Part shown: positions 39,001 through 46,751 of the stretch, piece after piece
How positions within the stretch are numbered: position 1 is the stretch's first letter
Layout: the number at the start of each line of letters is the position of its first letter
Assembly: GCF_000832305.1 (NCBI RefSeq)
Contig: NZ_CP010537.1
Location: 1,488,001 to 1,552,000 of the forward strand
Length of the DNA stretch: 64,000 bases
From: Cupriavidus basilensis
Lineage (GTDB): Bacteria > Pseudomonadota > Gammaproteobacteria > Burkholderiales > Burkholderiaceae
Direction: 5' to 3'
The notes under the pieces: model-generated
What the model was told of the DNA's origin: nothing
The model's database searches: none
Seen by the model: the letters and a program-made list of their open reading frames with translations, nothing else
Position numbers and translations under genes: made by a program

Positions 39001-42000
39001 CTCGAAGCCGGCAAGGGCGCGCTGATCGGCGCCGGGCGCGACCTCACCATCGGCGCGGTCACCCTCGGCACCACGCAGGACGCAGTCTCGCGCGGCGGGC
39101 AAAGCTATGCCCACGACAAGACCAGCACCGTGGCCGGCAGCACGGTGCAGGCAGGCGGCAATGTGGTGGCGGTGGCCGGGCGCGACGCCGCACTGGCGGG
39201 GTCCAGCGTGGGGGCGGGCGGCGATGTGTCCCTGATCGCCGGGCGAGATCTCACCGTCACGGCCGAGAAAGACACCACCGCCCACAGCGAAGGCTCGCTG
39301 GGCGGCAAGGGCGCGTCCTACACGCAGGCCGCCTATGACGAAACCGTGCGCGGCAGCACCGTGCAAGGCGGCACCAGCGCCACCCTGGCCGCCGGGCAAA
39401 CAACGCTGGCAGCCGGCCTGCTGGAAGCCAACGGCATCACCGCCGCGCCGGTCACCGGCACAGGCAAGGGCAGCGTCACGCTGACCGGCTCGGAAGTCAG
39501 CGCCGGCAAGCCCGGCGCGACCGGCGCAACCGGCTCCGGCGTCAGCATCGTCGCCACCCAGGACATCACCATCGGCGAAGCCCGCGAAGTGCACGACGCC
39601 AGCTACGATGGCCGCAGCAAAAGCAGCGGCCTGCTCTCGCGCAGCGCCAGCCACGACCAGACCAGCAGCCATGCCGACCTTGGCGTCGGCAGCCTGGTCA
39701 GCGGCGACACCGTGCGCGTCGCCGCCGGCAACGACCTCACCGTGCGCCAGAGCGGCATCGCCGCTACCGACAGCGTCACCCTGGCCGCCACCCGCGGCAA
39801 CGTGCTGATCACCGCCGGCCAGAACACCCGCGAAGAAAGCTACGCGCATGAGCAGACATCCTCCGGCCTCTCCGCCTTTGCCGGCAAGGGCGGCATTGGC
39901 ATCTCGGCAGGCAGCAACCAGGCCAACAGCGCCGGCCACGCCGTTGCCGTCACCCAGAGCGATGCGCGCAGCACCGTGGGCGCCACCAACGGCAATGTCA
40001 CCATCAGCGCCGGGCGCGACGCCACCATCCTCGGCAGCGACCTGATCGCCGGGCGCAAGGACGGCAACACCACCGCCGGCCATATCGACATCCAGGCGCA
40101 GAACATCGCCGTGCTGGCCGGTGTGGACCACATCGCCCAGGAGAGCAGCCAGAGCAGCCGCTCCAGCGGCCTGTCCATGGCGCTCACCGGCACGCCGCTC
40201 GACACGGCGCGCAACCTCCAGGACATCCAGCGCAACCCCAGCACCGTCACCCGCGCCAAGCAAACGCTCGATGAACTCGGCGCCGCCGCCTTCACCGCGC
40301 CGCAGGTGGGCATCACCCTCGGCAGCAACCGCAGCAGCAGCCAGGTGGAGACCGAATCGATCTCCCAAAAGGGCAGCCAGCTCACCGCCGCCGGCGATAT
40401 CCGCCTGCGCGCCACCGGCAACGGCAACAAGGACGCCAGCGGCAAAGCCACCGACGGCAACATCCTGATCGCCGGCAGCACCGTCAGCGCCGGCGCCGCC
40501 GCCATTCTCGACGCCCAGCGCGACGTCCTGCTGCAAGCCTCCACCGACAGCTACCGCGAAGCCACCAGCTCCAGCAGCAGCGGCTGGAGCCTGAGCACCG
40601 CCGCGCCCTCGCTTGGCGACATCGGCCGCTTTGTCGGCGGCGGCCCCAACAACGGCGGCGTCTCCATGCTGCCGTATGGCAGCCAGAAAGCCAGCGCCAG
40701 CGGCGACGCCAGCGCCACCCGACAAAACGCCACGGTGGTCACCGGCAACACCGTCGCCGTCAAGGCTCGCAGCGGCGACATCACCATCGCCGGCAGCGGC
40801 CTCTCCGCCGAAGGCGACCTCACGCTGGCCGCGCTGCAAGGCAAGGTCGACATCCTCTCCGGCCAGGACAGCAAGACCAAGCGCAGCGACAGCAGCAGCC
40901 GCCAGATCGGCGACCTGGGCGGCACCGGCTACACCGGCACCGTCGGCATCCGCACCGAGTCCCACCACCTGGACACCGCGCAGACCACCGAAAACACCAT
41001 CCGCAGCCAGGTGGTCAGCCAGAACGGCAACGTCACCATCAGCGCCAAGGACGACCTCACCGCACGCGGCGCCGACATCGCCGCTGGAAAGGACGTCACG
41101 CTGATCGGCAAGAACGTGGTGCTTGACCCCGGCAAGGACACCGCAAACAGCCACCAGGTCGACAAAACCAGCCAGTACGGCGTCACGCTCGCCCTGTCCG
41201 GCTACGCGGTAACCGCCGCGCAAACCATCGAGAACGCCGCCCGCGGCATGGAAGACAGCAAGAACGACCGCCTGCGCGGGCTCTACGCAGCGCAGGCCGC
41301 GCTCGCGGTCGCCAACGGCGTCAGCACCGTCCGCGACCTCGCCAGCGGCGGCACCGGCGGCACCGCGCTGATCAAAGCCACCGTCAGCATCGGCGGCGGC
41401 AGCTCCGAGTCCGAATCCCGCAGCCAGGCCAGCGCCAACCAAGGCACCACCGTCAAGGCCGGCAACGCCGTCACCATCGTCGCCGCCGGCTCCGGCGGCA
41501 AGGACGCCAACGGCTACGCCACCGACGGCGACATCACCGGGCGCGGCGTACAGATCGACGGCAAGACCGTCACCCTCAGCGCCGCGCGCGACGTCAACCT
41601 GGAAAGCGCGCAAGACACCGCCAGCCAAAGCAGCAAGAGCAGCGGCAGCAACGCCAGCATCGGCGTGGGCCTCGCACTTGGCGGACAGCAAAACGGCTTC
41701 ACGCTCGAACTCGCCGCCAGCCAGAACAAGGCCAAGGGCGACGGCGACGCCGTCACCAACCACAACAGCCACGTCAGCGCCAGCGACCAGCTCACCATCA
41801 CCAGCGGGCGCGACTCCAACCTCAAGGGCGCGCAAGTCACCGGCGACACCGTGCGGGCAGACGTGGGGCGCAACCTCAATGTGGAAAGCCGGCAAGACAC
41901 CGACAACTACCACAGCCGCGAATCGTCATCCGGCTTCCAGGCCAGCCTGTGCGTGCCCCCGTTCTGCTACGGCACCACGGTCAGCGCCAGCGCAAGCGTG

Positions 42001-43443
42001 TCGAGCGGCAACACCGACAGCACCTACAACTCGGTCAGGGAGCAAAGCGGCATCTACGCGGGCAATGGCGGCTTCCAGGTCAGCGTCAAGGAGAACACGG
42101 ACCTGAAGGGAGCGGTGCTGGCCAGCACGGCAGACGCTGGCAAGAACAGCCTCACCACCGGCACGCTGACTACCAGCGATATTGAGAACAAGGCGGAGTA
42201 CAGCAGTAGTTCGTCGACGATTGCCGGCAGTTTCGACAGTGGTCAGAGCCTGCTGAAGAACGGCGTGAACACCCTCGCGGCCACGGCGGCAGGGAGTGCG
42301 CAAAAGGCAATCGAAGGCGATGCCGCCGGCACTACCAAGAGCGCCATTGCCAATGGCACGGTCACCATCACCAATGCCGAGGCGCAGAAGGAGAAGACGG
42401 GCAAGCCGGTGGACGAAACGCTTGCCAGCTTGAATCGGGATACGGATGGCGCTAACCAGGCGATCGATAAGATCTTTGATGCGAAGAGGGTGAAGGAGCA
42501 GCAGGAGGCCAACAAACTGCAGGCGCAGATCGTGCAGCAGGTGATGCCGATGGTGTACCAGCGTATTGGCACCGCGTTGCAGGGGCAGCCTGAGGCGATC
42601 AAGGTCGCGGTCCACGCGTTGGTTGGTGGCTTGGTCAGCCAGGCGCTCGGAGGCGACTTCGGCAAGGGTGTCGCGGGAGTAGCTGCCGGCACGGCGGCGA
42701 TTGCGTTGCTGAATGACAAGCTGGGCAGCATGGGGCTATCGGAGGATGACCGCAACGCTGTGCTGCAGACCGTTGGGATGTTGGTTGCGGGGGCTGTGGC
42801 GGGAGGTGGGGCTGAGGGGAGCGCTGCTGCGGCGGCGGCCGGGATGGCGGACACGTATAACCGGCTGTTGCATAACATCACACGCACTGACGTGGTCGAT
42901 CTTGCACGGAAGGAGGCGGCTAAAATGGACATGACACCTGATCAGTTGAGTCGTGCAATGCTTGTTGTGCTAGGAGACTATTTCGATGCAAATGGTAATC
43001 CACGATCCGGCTTTGGCAGCGTCACGTACGATCAATACATGGCAGCCCAGGCGGTCTTGTTGAGTCAGCCTGCAAACTCTCCTATGGCACAAGAATACGC
43101 GCTTGCACAAAGGAATGTTCTGCCGCAGTTTGCTTTTGGAGATGCTGACTCCACACCAAACTTGGGTCGAATTCCCGGATCCCTCTCCCCGAAAATCGGA
43201 TTCGGTAATAACGCTAATCAGACTTATCATACTTTTCGTCATATTGATGACGTAGGACTTGATCGAGTGGCGGTGCAAACGAAAATCGGTGGTCGATTGT
43301 CATCGCTGGCACCTGTGTTGCCTTCCGGCCCCTACAACGGCACGGTATTAGTCAATGGAAAAACAGTGGATTTCGTTGCATTTAAGGGCGGTGACGGAAA
43401 AATAAACGTTGGCAGAATAACAGTAAGAGGTGAGGCGAAATGA
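33100..43443 (+). CDS. cdiA: CdiA/BcpA two-partner-secretion exoprotein with toxic C-terminus
   Basis: The 3447-residue product starts with an extended signal region (MNKGNFRLVYSRHRGMLVAV, residues 1-20; cleavage near 92, ATA-Q). A TPS/haemagglutination domain follows, with NPNGI at 203-207. Long beta-helix repeats run to about residue 3000; those at 1800-3000 are FHA-type repeats rich in GRD/SG motifs. A helical pretoxin region precedes the TYNRLLH motif near 3250. The last roughly 195 residues drop in GC and end in an unclassified toxin-like domain (FRHIDDVGLDR...INVGRITV). An open frame upstream to 32785 lacks family sequence. CdiB exports it; the next gene is its immunity. Confidence 0.93.
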   Translation: MNKGNFRLVYSRHRGMLVAVEESAVSIGKGQQGGARAQRRSRRAGQGPAPVASMVAALPAMPRTRFASLASTASFASLTSIALLGLAAPATAQIVADPNAGANRPGVIQTSNGLAQVNITRPSGAGVSTNAYTQFDVARGGAILNNSPTIVSTQQAGFVNGNPNLLPGQNARIIVNQVTSALPSQLRGYLEVAGARAEVVVANPNGIMVDGGGFINTSRATLTTGVPVYGGTGSLDAFRVTGGQISVQGAGLNASNVDQADLIARSVTANAAIYANNLNVIAGASQVDRATLAATPIAGTAPAPGIGIDVSQLGGMYANKILLVGTEAGVGVSNRGVLAAQAGDLTLSAQGRLELAGKTSASGNLAITARGGVENSGTTYGAQAVSLDTAGALGNSGTLAAQQGLRVNAGSVLSSGTMGAGVNGDGTIGQQADLSVVAAGTLSASGKHLAGGNASLQGAALQLAGSQNAALGNLSLAAGAGDINLSGASSQAGGALSANASGALVNDRGELSSQGTTTITAGSVSNQGGRMLAQGAATLQSAGAVNNQQGELQAGGALAVNAGSLDNATGRIEGDLVGIRTAGGLANRGGAINQFGKADTGISAGGVLDNTSGTLATNGKNLTVDAQSLSNDSGHVAHAGDGTLAVTSRGALGNAAGTIQSNGALDLRAAGAVANTAGRIEAAGTHGALSLAGASVDNTAGRIVNAGDGLTRVQAQQALVNANAGRIGGNGKVELAAGTLSNHAQITAKGAASLDAQSLDNGQGSITAGEALTATVAGAASNRQGTLSGGVVELSAASLDNATGRIEGDQVGIRTTGNLSNSGGAINQFGKADTSINAGGAFDNTTGTLATNGKNLTVDAQSLANDGGRIAHAGDGTLALTSRGALGNTAGAIQGNGTLAVQAASLDNTRGNLSAQGAASVTTAAGLVNRQGTLYGQSGLSLSSQGQVDNTGGTAQTSGDLAVAAAGALNNAGGTFTANGAHGKATVSASGIDNRGGRLANAGDGATAITAAGTLDNTGGTLGGNGDVALAATDLANASGAQIAAAGALTLGVTRSVDNRSGRIYGAKGLTLNQAGTTLANEGGNVLGGANVQLTLASMTNQGGAVRANQDVGVSSLGGTVSGSGEMTAGRNLTLNVAGDYLNDASNKLRADGDLQLRASGAVTNTGTLAAGGSLAVRGANVNNAAGAGINSQATTVQADGTITNAGRIEGNAVNTSSGALANTGAVIGNTVQVQAADVSNTGPAAVIAAAQDLKIHASNAVSNLDGALIYSAGNLQIARDGTRDPGTGMLANQVGVLNNRSATIEADGDIDIAARTVNNTRTSIVTEAGTPQTTTTQTLSLWLAGLGDGETNGHLSATFPGWAWRTTAASISGDMVNALRAPVTLEVPKSNVVNLNTTAKTLSFTQPPFETYGGYNGPICNDNGCTGGDGPGGRPFATNPTQYYQDIQDTGTTYRITFWPDWDPAKHMRPDQVRVRYDLGPDVHDYSETSRTTVTTVATDRLVSATAAARVQAQGSIRINSDGGNVLNQSSIMAAGGNLSRRAAGGAIQDVGTVLQQTVSTTDTSTFYWHQKSGGNSDEQTVPYPTTPQAPTTVAALPALATANQAVQTSAQDITVGSVNRVGQTVTGSGVAGGSASGTQLDSLAGTAGAAPTLGAGPVAAATGATNRLQTLGTAAGGIPNLTLPANGLFTLRPAPATPYLIETDSRFTQYKTFLSSDYMLGALGLDPQQVQKRLGDGFYEEKLVRDQVTALTGRTFLAGYTDQMKEYQALMNSGVTYAKSFGLSPGVGLSDDQMRQLTTDMVWLVAQDVTLPDGTHQSVLVPKVYLVQSNAVDLNSTGALVTGNSVALNATGNVNNSGRIVGDVATQVLGNNIVNRGAIGDTTGTTVVQALQDVRNLGGRIGGQDVLVQAGRDVVNETQTVTEVRTIGPNGYSAGATGVAAVAAISAAGNAVVLAGRDVTLSGAVLEAGKGALIGAGRDLTIGAVTLGTTQDAVSRGGQSYAHDKTSTVAGSTVQAGGNVVAVAGRDAALAGSSVGAGGDVSLIAGRDLTVTAEKDTTAHSEGSLGGKGASYTQAAYDETVRGSTVQGGTSATLAAGQTTLAAGLLEANGITAAPVTGTGKGSVTLTGSEVSAGKPGATGATGSGVSIVATQDITIGEAREVHDASYDGRSKSSGLLSRSASHDQTSSHADLGVGSLVSGDTVRVAAGNDLTVRQSGIAATDSVTLAATRGNVLITAGQNTREESYAHEQTSSGLSAFAGKGGIGISAGSNQANSAGHAVAVTQSDARSTVGATNGNVTISAGRDATILGSDLIAGRKDGNTTAGHIDIQAQNIAVLAGVDHIAQESSQSSRSSGLSMALTGTPLDTARNLQDIQRNPSTVTRAKQTLDELGAAAFTAPQVGITLGSNRSSSQVETESISQKGSQLTAAGDIRLRATGNGNKDASGKATDGNILIAGSTVSAGAAAILDAQRDVLLQASTDSYREATSSSSSGWSLSTAAPSLGDIGRFVGGGPNNGGVSMLPYGSQKASASGDASATRQNATVVTGNTVAVKARSGDITIAGSGLSAEGDLTLAALQGKVDILSGQDSKTKRSDSSSRQIGDLGGTGYTGTVGIRTESHHLDTAQTTENTIRSQVVSQNGNVTISAKDDLTARGADIAAGKDVTLIGKNVVLDPGKDTANSHQVDKTSQYGVTLALSGYAVTAAQTIENAARGMEDSKNDRLRGLYAAQAALAVANGVSTVRDLASGGTGGTALIKATVSIGGGSSESESRSQASANQGTTVKAGNAVTIVAAGSGGKDANGYATDGDITGRGVQIDGKTVTLSAARDVNLESAQDTASQSSKSSGSNASIGVGLALGGQQNGFTLELAASQNKAKGDGDAVTNHNSHVSASDQLTITSGRDSNLKGAQVTGDTVRADVGRNLNVESRQDTDNYHSRESSSGFQASLCVPPFCYGTTVSASASVSSGNTDSTYNSVREQSGIYAGNGGFQVSVKENTDLKGAVLASTADAGKNSLTTGTLTTSDIENKAEYSSSSSTIAGSFDSGQSLLKNGVNTLAATAAGSAQKAIEGDAAGTTKSAIANGTVTITNAEAQKEKTGKPVDETLASLNRDTDGANQAIDKIFDAKRVKEQQEANKLQAQIVQQVMPMVYQRIGTALQGQPEAIKVAVHALVGGLVSQALGGDFGKGVAGVAAGTAAIALLNDKLGSMGLSEDDRNAVLQTVGMLVAGAVAGGGAEGSAAAAAAGMADTYNRLLHNITRTDVVDLARKEAAKMDMTPDQLSRAMLVVLGDYFDANGNPRSGFGSVTYDQYMAAQAVLLSQPANSPMAQEYALAQRNVLPQFAFGDADSTPNLGRIPGSLSPKIGFGNNANQTYHTFRHIDDVGLDRVAVQTKIGGRLSSLAPVLPSGPYNGTVLVNGKTVDFVAFKGGDGKINVGRITVRGEAK
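34789..35094 (+). repeat. internal duplication in cdiA, unit 1
   Basis: About 300 bases encoding the NATGRIEG...GGAINQFGKAD...GTLATNGKNLTVDAQSL segment recur 702 bases downstream at 35491. Both copies are in frame and extend the beta-helix. Confidence 0.8.
35491..35796 (+). repeat. internal duplication in cdiA, unit 2
   Basis: Second copy of the unit at 34789-35094, in frame and slightly diverged (for example IEGDLVGI versus IEGDQVGI). Confidence 0.8.
42058..42487 (+). repeat. 430-bp perfect direct repeat, copy 1 (inside cdiA)
   Basis: Base-by-base reading shows identity with 47075-47504, an offset of 5,017. It covers the end of the FHA repeats and the start of the pretoxin region (GNGGFQVSVKENTD... 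to ...QAIDKIFDAK). Similarity continues a further 30 or so bases with mismatches. Confidence 0.95.
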
Positions 43444-43814
43444 AGAATCGAAATATTTCCGCTGCCGAATTTAATCTTTTGAGTTTCCTTGGAAGATTAG
43501 GTCGAGTTGAAGGAATAGGCGATTTCTTGATGAAGACGCCGTTAGAAGTTCAGCCTATGGAAGACGGTGGTATGGGTAGCTTCCGTATTTGCTTGCCCAA
43601 TCAATGCGAAAAAAATGGGCATGGGACGATGGTGGCTTCGGCACAAGCGCTAGACAAGGACGGCACGCTAGTATTTGCGACGCTTTTCGTAGATAGCCAA
43701 CATCGCCCGATTGAGGTGGATATCTGGAAGGTGGATTATTCTCCAATGCTGGAAATGCCTTCCAATTGGATTCCGGAACGAAATCCGCCATTGCCTGGCG
43801 GAGGGGAGCCATGA
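43440..43814 (+). CDS. cdiI: cognate CDI immunity protein (DUF6984-like)
   Basis: The 124-residue protein starts within the cdiA stop (ATGA overlap), the standard place for the cognate immunity gene. VQPMEDGGMGSFRI (38-51), EA/ALDKDGTLVFATLFVD and IEVDIWKVDYSPMLEMP near the end match the pattern I recall for DUF6984 proteins, which often sit beside polymorphic toxins. It should bind and block the CdiA C-terminal toxin in the cytoplasm. Its GC content is clearly below that of the cdiA body. Confidence 0.8.
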   Translation: MKNRNISAAEFNLLSFLGRLGRVEGIGDFLMKTPLEVQPMEDGGMGSFRICLPNQCEKNGHGTMVASAQALDKDGTLVFATLFVDSQHRPIEVDIWKVDYSPMLEMPSNWIPERNPPLPGGGEP

Positions 43815-43867
43815 ATATATAAATCAAGGTGAGATCACCATGTTCGAAGGACTCAGAGCTTGGAATA

Positions 43868-44217
43868 ATGGTATTCATTGATTTGATAGAGGGGGTGTTG
43901 AATTTTATCGAGACCCTTGATCCGCTTGCTTGGCGAAAATTTGAATCTAGGTATCCAGAAATTCAATTTAGAGGTCGGTAAGCGAGAATAGAAGATAGAT
44001 CGGCGATGCCGAGCCTTATGCTAGCTCTCGATTTTAGAATGAAGATCCCGAGGTTATTGGTAGAATTCGATGCGCGGTGGAAACATGCAACGGAGAGCTT
44101 GAGTGGACCATGGAGTGGCACTCACGCGATATGTTTCCAAGAATAAAAACCGGATTATCTATCCAAAGCGAAAATCTGAATATAGGAAAGTAGATATCGA
44201 TGCTGGGATAAATGCGA
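43868..44217 (+). pseudogene. decayed immunity gene (same family as 49625 and 51623)
   Basis: Despite stops and shifts this DNA aligns with the intact gene at 51623: the segments for LAW.KFESRYPEIQFRG, EDRSAMP..., NEDPEV and the RDMFP...YPKR region are all visible. Homology ends near 44217 where a toxin fragment begins. Confidence 0.75.
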
Positions 44218-44558
44218 TGAGTATGCCGGGTATTCCAAGCGGCACCCAAGCGAGAGTAGTGGCTAGCAATCCATTTATTCCACCATCCGCTGGTGGCACA
44301 TTATCGATGATGGACTATTTGCCTGAGGCGGCACGGATTACCAGACCCGGAGGTGAGATTGTGATTAATGGAAATCCTGAAAATAAGTATTTCACAACGG
44401 TCCCGACCCCTGCACAACTTGATGCGTTGGGGTTAACGATGAAGTACCAAGGAAATCTTCTTCCAGAATTTAAGGATATGAAGTTCTCACGCATGGATGG
44501 ATCCCAAATTTCGGTGGGCACGATGCGTTCCATAGTATTTGTAAAAAAAGGAGGGTAA
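44218..44558 (+). pseudogene. orphan CdiA C-terminal toxin fragment (methyltransferase-like)
   Basis: About 113 residues remain open: DYLPEAARITRPGGEIVINGN followed by a strand-helix pattern (AQLDALGLTMKYQGNLLPEFK) and FSRMDGSQISVGTMRSIVFVKKGG. RPGGEIVI after a helix resembles the later half of a Rossmann methyltransferase, a form I recall in polymorphic toxins. The N-terminal part is missing; the frame starts in the preceding immunity relic. A GGAGG near its end serves the following immunity relic. Confidence 0.6.
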
Positions 44559-44560
44559 CA

Positions 44561-44980
44561 GTGAAAACCATCGACAACTGTTGGGGTGAGATTGATGCAT
44601 TCAATTGTCAGTATGGAGCTCACATTTTCGATGGTTCTACGTTGAAGATTTATGTTAGCCATTGATTGGCTGTTAGGATTGATATGGCTGATTTATTTTC
44701 GCGTAGAAATACAGATGGATTTGTTGGGCATTGTATTCTAGTTTTCGATGAGGTAAAGAATTTTACATTTGGAGTAAGGCAATATTCTGAAAGAGATGGA
44801 GAAGTGATATGGTTTGATCCAGTTGTTTACGAACATAAAGGTTAAAATAACGGCTGCTTCGAAAAGTTTTCATTAGAGGGAAGTCTTAGGGGATTCCAGT
44901 CATCCGTCAGCATAAATGTTGAGGCGAGGAAGTTTCGACTTCAGATACTGGAAAAAGATGAGCCGACTCGGGAGGAGTGA
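44561..44980 (+). pseudogene. immunity gene interrupted by two in-frame stops
   Basis: A GTG with a strong GGAGG upstream begins a 139-codon frame (MKTIDNCWGEIDAFN...) broken only by TGA at 44663-44665 and TAA at 44843-44845. The frame is otherwise continuous to TGA at 44978, with protein-like content (WFDPVVYEHKG, FEKFSLEGSLRGFQSSVSINVEARKF). It directly follows the methyltransferase-like toxin fragment, so it is the likely former partner. Confidence 0.7.
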
Positions 44981-44982
44981 AG

Positions 44983-45096
44983 GTGATTTTACGGACTATT
45001 TTTCATAGATCGGGTGGGGATAAGAATGCTATGGTTGCTGGTGGCCGGACGGTATAAGGAAATCTGGTCAACGCATTTCCAGGTAGAACTTGCTAG
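44983..45096 (+). pseudogene. short toxin-like remnant
   Basis: The frame reads SGGDKNAMVAGGRTV, a stop at 45055-45057, then GNLVNAFPGRTC and a second stop just before the next immunity relic. Its position and composition fit the last residues of another CdiA C-terminus, but it is too short to classify. Confidence 0.35.
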
Positions 45097-45099
45097 GCT

Positions 45100-45417
45100 A
45101 TGTATTATTTAACTGTTTGGGATAAAAATCTGGCATCCACAGGACAAGATGGAGATTTGAGTAGGCTAGAAATACCGATGGATATGGCTAATTTCTTATT
45201 ATAGTTGGATTAGGAGGAATTTCCTATTCTTTCGAGCTTGAGCTTCGATAGCTATGATCTGATTTCCGGTGTGGGAATCGAGTCTCTCGCTCATGAGTTG
45301 ATTGAAGTCGTTATAATAAATCCATCTGCTTCGGAATTGATTGATTTGATGCTGAAAAAAATTGCTGAGGGGCGATCTTTTGGAAAAAGCATTTTGTTTG
45401 ATCCGTTTAGGGATTAG
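45100..45417 (+). pseudogene. immunity gene interrupted by two in-frame TAG codons
   Basis: From ATG 45100 a 105-codon frame (MYYLTVWDKNLASTGQDGDL) is continuous to TAG 45415 except for TAG at 45202-45204 and 45211-45213. The part after the stops (FPILSSLSFDSYDLISGVGIESLAHEL...ILFDPFRD) is clearly protein-like. It resembles small acidic polymorphic-toxin immunity proteins. Confidence 0.65.
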
Positions 45418-45517
45418 TGCTTTATGCGAAACGAACTGTGCCTAGGTAAACGCTGACTTATTCGGTGCGATAGTCATCATCGAAGGTGAGTTGAAGCCGA
45501 AGCGGAGATGGATGTAT

Positions 45518-45994
45518 ATGACCTACAGTATCCCAGGATCTATGCCTTCAGAATCACTTGCCAAATTATTTCAAGAGTCCCAAGGTCAGCCAGTAATTTT
45601 CAATGATGCGTCCGTGGTGCCGATACATCGGCACCCTCTGGCGGCGGGGAAATGGCATGTTCGTATAGAGCGAATATCGGCAAAAAAAATTCCAGTTCAA
45701 GGACTTAGAATAAAGGTTGATCGTGGTCACATCGCCGTCGCCGGACAAAAACAGAAAGACATAGTTTTATGGGAAGACACTAGTCCGGATGTTGTTGATA
45801 TGGAGATTTTATGCGCATCAGACACAGTCTTGAAGGCTTGGAATGTGTGGCGAATTGACGGGATTATTATGGCGTGGGTCGGTAACTCAGGAATGATTGT
45901 CGAGAACGAGATAGATAGAATTAAATTACTTTGCAGCGATGGAACATCGTCGCCAGAATTCAATAATTTAATTGTGACAATTTCAATAAAATAG
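45518..45994 (+). CDS. putative orphan immunity protein
   Basis: The 158-residue intact frame (MTYSIPGSMPSESLAKLFQESQG...) is AT-rich and has no recognised family. Mixed strands and few charged clusters (WHVRIERISAKKIPVQGLRIKVDRGHIAV) suggest a compact cytoplasmic beta protein. GGAG lies 10 bases upstream of this ATG; an ATG at 45512 is also possible. Placement between decayed immunity genes and an orphan toxin supports an immunity role; no toxin precedes it directly. Confidence 0.6.
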   Translation: MTYSIPGSMPSESLAKLFQESQGQPVIFNDASVVPIHRHPLAAGKWHVRIERISAKKIPVQGLRIKVDRGHIAVAGQKQKDIVLWEDTSPDVVDMEILCASDTVLKAWNVWRIDGIIMAWVGNSGMIVENEIDRIKLLCSDGTSSPEFNNLIVTISIK

Positions 45995-46084
45995 TATCTA
46001 ATTTTATATCTGTGTTAGGGTTGCAAGGAGCAACTCCTGCTTTGGTGGGCGAACTGCCTGTTCAGGTGGGGTGGGGCGGGGAAT

Positions 46085-46222
46085 TCGCTGGCTATGAAAG
46101 CATTTTGGTAATGCGATCCTCGATCGGCCGGGTTTGAGCGACAGCGATCGCAAGGCGTTGGTGCAGTTGGCTGGGTTGGTGGTTGGTGGTTGGTGGGGTG
46201 GCAGGGGGTGTCACGGGCGCCG
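46085..46222 (+). repeat. CdiA pretoxin-region fragment
   Basis: This stretch aligns with 47701-47833, the pretoxin helices encoding LDQPGLSESDRKALVQLAGLVVGG. It forms the front end of the orphan toxin frame at 46134-46751. Confidence 0.75.
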
Positions 46223-46751
46223 ACCCCGCCCCCCCCCCCCCACGTCGGGCGATCCTCAGAGACAGTTTCAGGTTCCCGGCAGGCCTACAAACATTGAGGA
46301 AAGTGCCCTGATCGGAACCCCGGACAAATCGAGGGACAATAACAATTCGCCGCTCATCAAGCCGATCACAGACGCTGTCGTCGCGGTAATCTCGTTGCCG
46401 GCTCAGATCATTCAAGGGCTCGGAGCAATTTTTAGCAAGAGCGATTCTGCGGCAGATAAATTCTCCTTGACAGAGAACCGCGCAGTAAAGATGTTTGGGG
46501 AGCGTGAAGGGCATATCCATGATACGCCGGAAAATCGTGAATTACTTTCTAGTGTAGCCAATGACCCGGCAAAAACGTTGGGATCGGACAGATTCGGGAA
46601 CGTCTGGTCAGGAAAGACGTTGCCAAATGGGACGCAAGTCTGGACGCAAACTAGAAATGGTCAAATTTGGAATGGCGGAATAAATAAAACGCCAAAAACG
46701 TTTAATCAAAATACAGGGCTTTCTTCACCAATTCGACCAGGATGGAAATAA
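46134..46751 (+). CDS. orphan CdiA C-terminal toxin module (probable RNase-type)
   Basis: The 205-residue frame starts in a pretoxin fragment (SDSDRKALVQLAGLVVGG), passes a low-complexity junction, and continues into a toxin-like domain: NRAVKMFGEREGHIHDTPENRELLSSV, then GSDRFGNVWSGKTLPNGTQVWTQTRNGQIWNGGIN and FNQNTGLSS. The last part resembles BECR-fold RNase tips of CDI/Rhs toxins, from memory. There is no export signal or convincing start, so it is silent unless recombined into cdiA. Its stop overlaps the next start (TAATG). Confidence 0.65.
   Translation: MSDSDRKALVQLAGLVVGGWWGGRGCHGRRPRPPPPTSGDPQRQFQVPGRPTNIEESALIGTPDKSRDNNNSPLIKPITDAVVAVISLPAQIIQGLGAIFSKSDSAADKFSLTENRAVKMFGEREGHIHDTPENRELLSSVANDPAKTLGSDRFGNVWSGKTLPNGTQVWTQTRNGQIWNGGINKTPKTFNQNTGLSSPIRPGWK
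46176..46196. repeat. 7-bp tandem repeat (TTGGTGG x3)
   Basis: Three perfect 7-base units lie in the coding frame of the orphan toxin module. Seven is not a multiple of three, so gain or loss of one unit shifts the frame between pretoxin and toxin parts. Confidence 0.85.
46229..46241. repeat. poly-C tract (13 C)
   Basis: A run of 13 C at the pretoxin-toxin junction is the longest homopolymer noticed in the window. It is a typical substrate for slipped-strand mispairing and could also be a sequencing error site. Confidence 0.8.

Noticed and set aside
38218..41913. 1231-codon open frame on the minus strand inside cdiA
   Set aside because: It is antisense to the conserved beta-helix repeats, low in complexity (alanine, valine, glycine, aspartate) and explained by high GC and repeat codon use.
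34000..42000. Regular repeats in cdiA as a CRISPR-like array
   Set aside because: Repeats are in frame, long and diverged, and there are no spacers of constant length or cas genes.
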